A stretch of DNA of 5,389 bases from CAZEHJ01 sp964512485 (GTDB lineage Bacteria > Bacteroidota > Rhodothermia > Rhodothermales > UBA10348). This document shows, piece by piece, positions 1-5,389 of the stretch. Position 1 is the stretch's first letter. Every line of letters begins with the position of its first letter. The notes under the pieces were generated by a model that was not told where the DNA came from, ran no database searches, and saw only the letters and a program-made list of their open reading frames with translations. Position numbers and translations under genes: made by a program. The stretch covers positions 1 through 5,389 of the forward strand of contig CAZEHJ010000123.1 of the NCBI GenBank assembly GCA_964512485.1, written 5' to 3'.

Positions 1-3
1 CGG

Positions 4-2721
4 ATGAAGAACATCGATCCGGCACGGTGGCAACAAATCGAGAAGATTCTCGACGGAGCGCTCGACAGAGATCCGGAATCTCGCGAGGAGTATGTTCGGT
101 CCGAATGCGGAGCTGACGAAGAGCTTCTGGCACAGGTCCTCAAGATGCTCAAAGCATCCGGCGAATCGGACAAGTTTCTCGAATCCGGAGGAGGGGGGCA
201 ACTGCACGAAGCGCTGGCCAGAATGGCGTCCGCTGTTTCCGAAGACGATACAGACAAGGACGAACTACAGACAGTTGGTCCGTACCGGTTGGTCCGCAAA
301 TTGGGTCGTGGCGGAATGGGGCAGGTATTTCTGGCCGTCAGAGACGACGAAGCGTTCAAGCGATATGTGGCTGTGAAAGTCATTCGTCGCGGAATGGACA
401 CCGAGGATATCCTTAAACGATTCCGCGTAGAGCGACAGATCCTTGCCAGTCTGACACACCCAGGAATCGCCCGACTTCTCGACGGAGGAGCGACCGATGA
501 GGGTGTTTCGTATTTCGTGATGGAATACGTGGACGGCGAACCCGTCGACAAATATTGCAACGACAATCGACTTTTACTGGAGGACCGCCTCCAATTGTTC
601 GTCGAAATATGCAAAGCAGTTCATTACGCCCACCAGAATCTGATCGTCCACCGTGATCTGAAACCGGGAAATATTCTCATCACGCGAGACGGGGAGGTGA
701 AGCTGCTGGATTTCGGAATCGCAAAATTCCTGAATCCAGACCTTACGGGATACACGCTGCCCATGACGCGCACCGAGCTTCGGGTCATGACTCCAGAATA
801 TGCGTCACCCGAGCAGGTGAGAGGTAATTCCGTAACCACGGCGTCGGACGTCTACCAGCTCGGTATACTGATGTACGAGCTTCTGACGGGACACCGGCCG
901 TTCACGTTCGAGACGAAGGCCAGAGGCGAGATCGAAAAAATCATCCTCGAACAGGCCCCCGAAAAACCAAGCACGATCATTTCGAAGATCGAGGAAGTCC
1001 CGACCGCCAACGCCACCTTGACCCCGGAGTCCGTGAGCCTGCAGCGACGGACGCCGCTCGATCGCTTGCGCAAACAGCTCACGGGCGATCTGGACCGAAT
1101 TGTCCTGATGGCGCTTCGGAAGGAGACCGATCGCCGATATCAATCCGCAGACCAGCTACTTCAGGATATCCAGAATTACCTGGCTGGAAAACCTGTCTCT
1201 GCTCAGGCAGATACCATGGGTTATCGCGCACGCAAGTTTGTGCAGCGCAATAAACTGGCAGTGACCGCCGCTTTTGCAGGGATTGTTCTTCTGGTGGCAA
1301 CGACAATCATGGCGGTGCAGTTTGCCGTCGTGACAGGCATGCAGCGGGACCAGATTGAACTTGAGGCTCAGAAGTCTGCGGAAGTGGTTGACTTCATGAT
1401 GGAGCTGTTCGGAAAAGCTAATCCAGAAATTGCCCAGGGGCGTGAACTGACGGTACATGAGCTACTGGATATCGGTGCGGGCGATGTGTCTGATCGCCTC
1501 ACAAGCCAGCCTGAGGTTCAGAGTAACATGATGAGGGTGTTGAGCCAGGTGTATGCGGACATGGGATATGCCGAGCAGGGAATGGAGCTCATCGAATCCG
1601 CTCTCGAAATACAACGCGGGCTCTCTGACGGTGAACCGTCGGCCGAACTTGCCTCCGCTCTGCACGGGATGGGGGTATTGTCAGATGACGTGGGCGACAC
1701 TCGAGCGTCCATCGCATTTCACGAAGAAGCATTGGCAATGCGGCGTGAATTGTTCGGCGAAAGCAGCCTATCGGTTGCTCAGAGCTTGAATGATCTGGGT
1801 GTGACGATATACTACTCGAATCCGATCGCGAACGCAGATACGACGCGTATCCTTTGGGAGCAGGCTCTGGCCATTAGAGAATCCCTGATCGAAGGCACGC
1901 ATCGTGATCTGGCAGAATCTCTTTCCAACCTCGGCGCCGTGTACAACGAGTTGGCTATTCAATCGGGATACGAGGACTTTCGCGAGGAAACGGAGTCATT
2001 CTATCGACGAGGTCTGGACATGACCAGAGACGCGCGAGGTGAGGATCATCCGTTCTACGCGTCCAATCTCCACAATCTCGGCACATTTCTACTCGATCTG
2101 GCCATTTACGAGGAGGCTGAAGCACTGTTCAAGGAAGCCATTGAGCGCAGAACCAACATATATGGTGACGATCACGGAATTACGGGAAGATCCCTGAATA
2201 TGCTGGGTCGGGTCTATATGAGGCAAGGCAGATACGCGGAGGCCGAGCCACTGCTGCAGCAGTCGACACACATACATGAACGCGACCTTGGGCCGGACCA
2301 CTACTTCGTCGGGCGGGACCACCAGATGTTGGGTGATCTGTTCGTGGGTAGAGCAGAGCTGCAGACCGCTATCGATCATTATCTCGTTGCTCTCTCAACA
2401 ATTGCCAGAGCCCGGAGTACCTCCCACCCCGCCTACATCGGAACCAGTCGCGCACTGGCAGGGGCGTACGAGCAGCTGGGAAGAACGGCTGAATCTGAAC
2501 GGTACTACGGATTCGTGACGGCTGTCATTCCAGATTCGGGTCCCGAAACGGCAGGACAGGCCCAGGACCTCGTAAGTCATTCGCGTGCATTGATCTCGAA
2601 TAATCGTCGCAAGACGGCCGAAACCAACCTGGACGCGGCACAGACGTTTCTTGAATCGGCTGACGGTGATCACACCGAAGCTCTGGCTGAAATCGCAGAT
2701 CTACGATCTCAGATAAATTAA
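4..2721 (+). CDS. Membrane-anchored serine/threonine protein kinase with C-terminal TPR array
   Basis: This protein is predicted to transfer phosphate from ATP to Ser/Thr of protein substrates at the inner face of the cytoplasmic membrane. Residues 1-60 form a helical N-terminal module (R8, W9, C35), followed by a glycine run (62-65) and an acidic linker. The Hanks kinase domain spans about 94-393. It has a glycine loop GRGGMGQVF (101-109), the ATP-binding lysine K125 in VAVK, alphaC E143, HRDLKPGN (216-223; D218, K220, N223), DFG (236-238), TPEYASPE (263-270), alphaF D282 and R378, so it looks catalytically competent. Basic residues (R408, R410, K411, R415, K417) precede one membrane helix at about 418-443, suggesting the kinase faces the cytoplasm. 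TPR-like repeats fill about 503-846, and no cysteine occurs after the membrane helix. The start ATG is supported by the family-like start (PARWQQIEKIL near residue 6), but the frame is open to the window edge and no ribosome-binding site is visible. The substrate and signal are unknown. Its stop overlaps the clpB stop. Confidence 0.95.
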   Translation: MKNIDPARWQQIEKILDGALDRDPESREEYVRSECGADEELLAQVLKMLKASGESDKFLESGGGGQLHEALARMASAVSEDDTDKDELQTVGPYRLVRKLGRGGMGQVFLAVRDDEAFKRYVAVKVIRRGMDTEDILKRFRVERQILASLTHPGIARLLDGGATDEGVSYFVMEYVDGEPVDKYCNDNRLLLEDRLQLFVEICKAVHYAHQNLIVHRDLKPGNILITRDGEVKLLDFGIAKFLNPDLTGYTLPMTRTELRVMTPEYASPEQVRGNSVTTASDVYQLGILMYELLTGHRPFTFETKARGEIEKIILEQAPEKPSTIISKIEEVPTANATLTPESVSLQRRTPLDRLRKQLTGDLDRIVLMALRKETDRRYQSADQLLQDIQNYLAGKPVSAQADTMGYRARKFVQRNKLAVTAAFAGIVLLVATTIMAVQFAVVTGMQRDQIELEAQKSAEVVDFMMELFGKANPEIAQGRELTVHELLDIGAGDVSDRLTSQPEVQSNMMRVLSQVYADMGYAEQGMELIESALEIQRGLSDGEPSAELASALHGMGVLSDDVGDTRASIAFHEEALAMRRELFGESSLSVAQSLNDLGVTIYYSNPIANADTTRILWEQALAIRESLIEGTHRDLAESLSNLGAVYNELAIQSGYEDFREETESFYRRGLDMTRDARGEDHPFYASNLHNLGTFLLDLAIYEEAEALFKEAIERRTNIYGDDHGITGRSLNMLGRVYMRQGRYAEAEPLLQQSTHIHERDLGPDHYFVGRDHQMLGDLFVGRAELQTAIDHYLVALSTIARARSTSHPAYIGTSRALAGAYEQLGRTAESERYYGFVTAVIPDSGPETAGQAQDLVSHSRALISNNRRKTAETNLDAAQTFLESADGDHTEALAEIADLRSQIN
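1255..1332 (+). other. Predicted transmembrane helix of the kinase (residues 418-443)
   Basis: About 26 residues are almost entirely apolar (L, A, V, I, F, M, G, T), with only one Gln near the end. A strongly basic stretch ending in RNK stands on the N-terminal side; the C-terminal side carries QRDQ and then a charged helix. The positive-inside rule places the kinase domain in the cytoplasm and the TPR half outside. It is the only clear membrane segment in the protein. The topology is inferred, not demonstrated. Confidence 0.85.
1510..2541 (+). other. TPR array in the C-terminal half of the kinase (residues 503-846)
   Basis: About eight helix-pair repeats are visible. The Leu-Gly (or equivalent) position of each repeat falls near residues 515, 557, 599, 644, 693, 735, 777 and 819. 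The steps are 42, 42, 45, 49, 42, 42 and 42 residues, the spacing of the longer kinesin-light-chain-like TPR class. Typical repeat features include SLNDLG, SLSNLG, NLHNLG and LNMLG in helix A, YAEAEPLL in helix B, and a DH or SH pair between repeats (681-682, 723-724, 765-766, 807-808). TPR arrays bind proteins or peptides, so this is the likely sensory or docking part. The outermost repeats are degenerate and their limits approximate. Confidence 0.85.
2718..2721. other. Shared TTAA palindrome holding both stop codons
   Basis: The kinase ends with TAA at 2719-2721. ClpB ends with TAA read on the - strand from 2720 to 2718. Because TTAA is its own reverse complement, these four bases terminate both reading frames, giving a 4-bp tail-to-tail overlap. 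There is no intergenic sequence, and no hairpin followed by a T run was found on either strand just beyond the stops. Confidence 0.97.
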
Positions 2722-5387
2722 TCGGTTTCCGTCTTCGGCCCTTTCGTTTTCTTGGCCTTCTTTTTGGTCTTACCAGAAGACAGTGTCTCGAAGGTCAGAC
2801 CATCGCTTTTCGAGTCGACGTCGATCCTGATCGTTTCACCTGCCTCAATCCATCCGGAGAGCACTTCCTCGGCCAGTTTGTTCGTGATCTCACGCTGAAT
2901 GACGCGCTTGAGTGGTCTGGCTCCGAAAACAGGATCAAACCCGATCTCGGCAAGCTGATCTTTGGCTGCATCGGACAAGTCTACCTCGATGGCGTTGCTT
3001 GAAAGAGCCAGCTTGCGAACGCGCTCGAATTGAATGTCGACAATCCTGCGAATGTCTTTTTTACGCAGAGGATGAAATGTCACAATCTCATCGATACGGT
3101 TCAGAAATTCGGGACGTAGACGCTGTTTGAGCAGTGCCAACAGATCCGATTTCATTTTGTCCTCGTCTTCCTTCGAGATATCACCATCAACGGCATCGAG
3201 TCTACTCTGTATGACCTCGGAGCCGAGGTTGCTCGTCATGATGATGATCGTGTTCTTGAAGTCGATGATGCGACCCTGATTGTCCGTCAAGCGTCCGTCG
3301 TCGAGGACCTGAAGCAAAATGTTGAACACTTCGGGATGCGCTTTTTCGATCTCATCCAGAAGAACGACCGAATACGGCTTACGTCGTACCTGTTCGCTGA
3401 GCTGGCCTCCTTCCTCGTAGCCAACATATCCGGGAGGGGCACCGACGAGACGACTCACAGTGTGTCGTTCCTGATATTCACTCATATCGATGCGAACCAT
3501 GGCGTTCTCATCGTTGAAGAGAAATTCCGCGAGGGCTTTGGCCAGCTCAGTTTTTCCGACACCAGTTGATCCGAGGAAGATGAATGACCCGATGGGACGG
3601 GTTTCTTCCTGGAGTCCAGCCCGGCCGCGTCGGACGGCGTTTGCTACCGCTTCCAGGGCTTCCGGTTGACCGACAACCCGCTTTTCGAGTGATTCTTCGA
3701 GACGCAGAAGTTTGGCCCTTTCACTCTCCAGCATCCTGGATACCGGTACACCGGTCCAGCGCGATACGATTGCTGCGATATCTTCGGAATCGATTTCTTC
3801 GCTCAGCAACGCTCCACCTTTCTGGACATCGTCGAGCTTGGCTTTCGTTTCTGTAACGACGTCCTCGAGTTTCGGAATCTTGCCGTATCTGAGTTCGGCG
3901 ACTTCTCCATACTCGCCCGAGCGTTCAAGCTTTTCAGCCTCGATTCGCAGGTTTTCGATGTCTTCCTTGGCCTGCTGAATCGTCTGGATCATCTCTTTTT
4001 CCTGAGTCCAACGCGCTTTCAGCTCGGTTCGCATTTCGTCCAGATTGGCATACTGTTCGGCGATCTGGGCAAGTTTGCTTTCGTCTTTTTCACGCTTGAC
4101 GGCTTCACGCTCAATTTCAAGCTGCCTGATCTGGCGTTCGAGCTGATCAAGTTCTTCAGGCAGGGAGTCAATCTCGATTCTCAGGCGAGCGGCCGATTCA
4201 TCGATCAAGTCGATGGCTTTGTCGGGAAGGAAACGATCGGTGATATATCGATTGCTCAGCTCAGCCGCGGAGACGAGAGCACCATCTGTGATTCTGACTC
4301 CGTGATGAACTTCGTAGCGTTCCTTGATTCCGCGCAAGATTGAAACGGTGTCCTCAACGGTGGGCTCGCCGACGAGCACCATCTGGAATCGTCGTTCGAG
4401 CGCTTTGTCTTTTTCGAGGTACTTGCGGTACTCATCCAGAGTTGTCGCTCCGATGGCTCTGAGTTCGCCGCGGGCGAGTGCCGGCTTCAAAATGTTGGCC
4501 GCGTCCATCGCGCCTTCGGCAGCTCCAGCTCCAACGAGGGTATGTATCTCATCGATGAAGAGGACGATCTTTCCATCCGATTCAGTGATTTCGCGAACAA
4601 CGGCTTTTAGGCGATCTTCAAATTCGCCTCTGTACTTTGCACCCGCGATGAGGGCACCCATGTCGAGTCCCAGAATGCGTTTGTCTTTGAGTCCTTCAGG
4701 GACATCACCCTGCACGATTCGAATGGAGAGGCCTTCGGCGATGGCGGTCTTTCCGACGCCAGGCTCGCCCACGAGGATGGGATTGTTTTTCGTTCGGCGC
4801 GACAGAATCTGAAGTACTCGTCGGATTTCATCGTCACGGCCAATGACCGGATCGATTTTTCCTTTCGATGCCAGGTCGTTCAGATCTCTTGTGTAGCGCT
4901 CAAGAGCCTGATACCGACTCTCGGCGTGCTGGTCGGTAACCTTCTGGCTTCCGCGAACATCTTTGAGAATGGCCAGGATTTTCTTCTTTGTCACACCCTG
5001 ATCGCGAAGCGCTTCGCCAATGGCTTCTTTGGACGAAGCGAGAGCGATGACGAGGTGTTCTGTGGCGACGTATTCGTCTTTCAGCTGCTCGGCTTCCGCG
5101 AGGGCACGGTCGAACACCTTTTTGGCCTCCCCCCCAACATATTGACCCGAAACGGAAGAGCCCGTAACCACCGGCAGCTTTTCGAGTGCCTGTTCGGTTT
5201 TAGCGGACAGAAGATCTACGGATGCTTCCAGTTTTGTGAGCATCGTCATGGCAATACCCGACGTATCACCCAGCAATGCCTGCAGCAAATGGGGAGGCTC
5301 CACACCCTGATGGTTTTTGGATGCAGCGATTTCTGAAGCCGTTTTCACGACCTCCTGTGCCTTTATCGTAAATTTCTGAAGATTCAT
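2718..5387 (-). CDS. clpB: ATP-dependent chaperone ClpB (Hsp104-type protein disaggregase)
   Basis: ClpB is a hexameric cytoplasmic AAA+ machine that threads aggregated proteins through its central pore, normally with DnaK, DnaJ and GrpE. The Clp N-domain covers about 1-145. NBD1 has Walker A GEPGVGKT (207-214, K213), Walker B LFIDE (E280), pore loop KYRG (Y252), sensor GATT (313-316) and arginine fingers R332-R333. A full-length coiled-coil middle domain spans about 405-525, including YGKIP (501-505). That length separates ClpB from ClpC (short) and ClpA (none). NBD2 has Walker A GSTGVGKT (606-613, K612), Walker B VVLLDE (E679), pore loop GYVGY (Y654), sensor 1 TSN (718-720), R764 and sensor 2 GARPLKR (822-828). 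No IGF/IGL-type ClpP-docking loop is seen, so it should refold rather than feed a protease. At 889 residues it is longer than E. coli ClpB (857), partly through a lysine-rich tail (872-889). No cysteines are present. ATG 5387 gives the standard family N-terminus; only two bases upstream are visible, so promoter and ribosome-binding site cannot be judged. Confidence 0.98.
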   Translation of the reverse strand: MNLQKFTIKAQEVVKTASEIAASKNHQGVEPPHLLQALLGDTSGIAMTMLTKLEASVDLLSAKTEQALEKLPVVTGSSVSGQYVGGEAKKVFDRALAEAEQLKDEYVATEHLVIALASSKEAIGEALRDQGVTKKKILAILKDVRGSQKVTDQHAESRYQALERYTRDLNDLASKGKIDPVIGRDDEIRRVLQILSRRTKNNPILVGEPGVGKTAIAEGLSIRIVQGDVPEGLKDKRILGLDMGALIAGAKYRGEFEDRLKAVVREITESDGKIVLFIDEIHTLVGAGAAEGAMDAANILKPALARGELRAIGATTLDEYRKYLEKDKALERRFQMVLVGEPTVEDTVSILRGIKERYEVHHGVRITDGALVSAAELSNRYITDRFLPDKAIDLIDESAARLRIEIDSLPEELDQLERQIRQLEIEREAVKREKDESKLAQIAEQYANLDEMRTELKARWTQEKEMIQTIQQAKEDIENLRIEAEKLERSGEYGEVAELRYGKIPKLEDVVTETKAKLDDVQKGGALLSEEIDSEDIAAIVSRWTGVPVSRMLESERAKLLRLEESLEKRVVGQPEALEAVANAVRRGRAGLQEETRPIGSFIFLGSTGVGKTELAKALAEFLFNDENAMVRIDMSEYQERHTVSRLVGAPPGYVGYEEGGQLSEQVRRKPYSVVLLDEIEKAHPEVFNILLQVLDDGRLTDNQGRIIDFKNTIIIMTSNLGSEVIQSRLDAVDGDISKEDEDKMKSDLLALLKQRLRPEFLNRIDEIVTFHPLRKKDIRRIVDIQFERVRKLALSSNAIEVDLSDAAKDQLAEIGFDPVFGARPLKRVIQREITNKLAEEVLSGWIEAGETIRIDVDSKSDGLTFETLSSGKTKKKAKKTKGPKTETD

Positions 5388-5389
5388 GT

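Noticed and set aside
709..813. The kinase as a catalytically dead pseudokinase
   Set aside because: The lysine K125, E143, HRD D218, N223, DFG D236 and the APE-equivalent E270 are all present. The change from the usual MAPE to YASPE is normal for this kinase group.
805..1143. 112-codon open frame on the - strand within the kinase
   Set aside because: It is antisense to conserved kinase motifs (SDVYQLG and GDLDRIV) and shows no family resemblance or separate regulatory context.
2664..2677. Hairpin CGGTG-ATCA-CACCG as a terminator for clpB
   Set aside because: The stem is only 5 bp and no T run follows it on the - strand. It lies in kinase codons that fit the reading frame, so chance is likely.
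2737..2766. GGCC...GGCC followed by TTCTTTTT as a terminator for the kinase
   Set aside because: The stem is 4 bp with a 13-base loop and cannot be extended. The T-rich stretch is explained by the lysine codons of the ClpB tail on the other strand.
4324..4812. 162-codon open frame on the + strand, antisense to clpB NBD1
   Set aside because: It lies wholly opposite well-conserved clpB codons. Its product is a Ser/Arg/Pro-rich sequence with no recognisable domain, as expected from the complement of a GC-biased gene.
4992..4994. GTG at ClpB V132 as an internal translation start
   Set aside because: The only purine-rich sequence upstream (AGGG) sits about two bases from the GTG, too close for a ribosome-binding site. 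The position is also not equivalent to the known E. coli internal start.
4926..5336. 136-codon open frame on the + strand, antisense to the clpB N-domain
   Set aside because: It has no recognisable domain, lies entirely within clpB, and its composition mirrors the sense gene. I treat it as a shadow frame.

Overview
The window holds two complete, intact genes that face each other tail to tail and fill it almost from edge to edge. On the + strand is a 905-residue transmembrane serine/threonine protein kinase whose C-terminal half is a tetratricopeptide repeat (TPR) array. On the - strand is an 889-residue ClpB-type AAA+ protein disaggregase. I see no RNA genes, mobile elements, CRISPR arrays or long DNA repeats, and there is no intergenic space of any size.

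The organism is a bacterium with moderate GC content, a little above half by eye. The kinase has the layout N-terminal helical module, Hanks kinase, one membrane helix, long TPR tail. From memory, that layout with the TPEYASPEQ and TTASDVYQLG motifs is common in Rhodothermota, Planctomycetota, Acidobacteriota and related bacteria. The ClpB start (MNLQKFTIKAQE) and its lysine-rich C-terminal extension resemble Bacteroidota/Rhodothermota proteins. A Rhodothermota-like source is my best inference at moderate confidence; no marker gene here settles it.

Layout: bases 1-3 precede the kinase start. The kinase runs from 4 to 2721 and clpB from 2721 back-strand start 5387 down to 2718. The last two bases lie upstream of clpB. 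The genes share the palindrome TTAA at 2718-2721, which supplies TAA stops on both strands. Neither gene therefore has non-coding sequence of its own for a terminator, and any 3' untranslated region must be antisense to the other gene. Both promoter and ribosome-binding regions lie outside the window.

In function, the kinase is probably an inner-membrane signalling protein with a cytoplasmic catalytic domain and an extracytoplasmic TPR domain. ClpB is a cytoplasmic stress chaperone that pulls proteins out of aggregates together with DnaK. Nothing in the sequence shows that they share a pathway, because they are transcribed separately and towards each other. The points most worth following are the zero-gap convergent overlap, the lysine-rich ClpB tail, the 42-residue TPR ladder with two short insertions, and the likelihood that the kinase is the downstream member of an operon starting outside the window. 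I found no convincing novel multi-gene system here.
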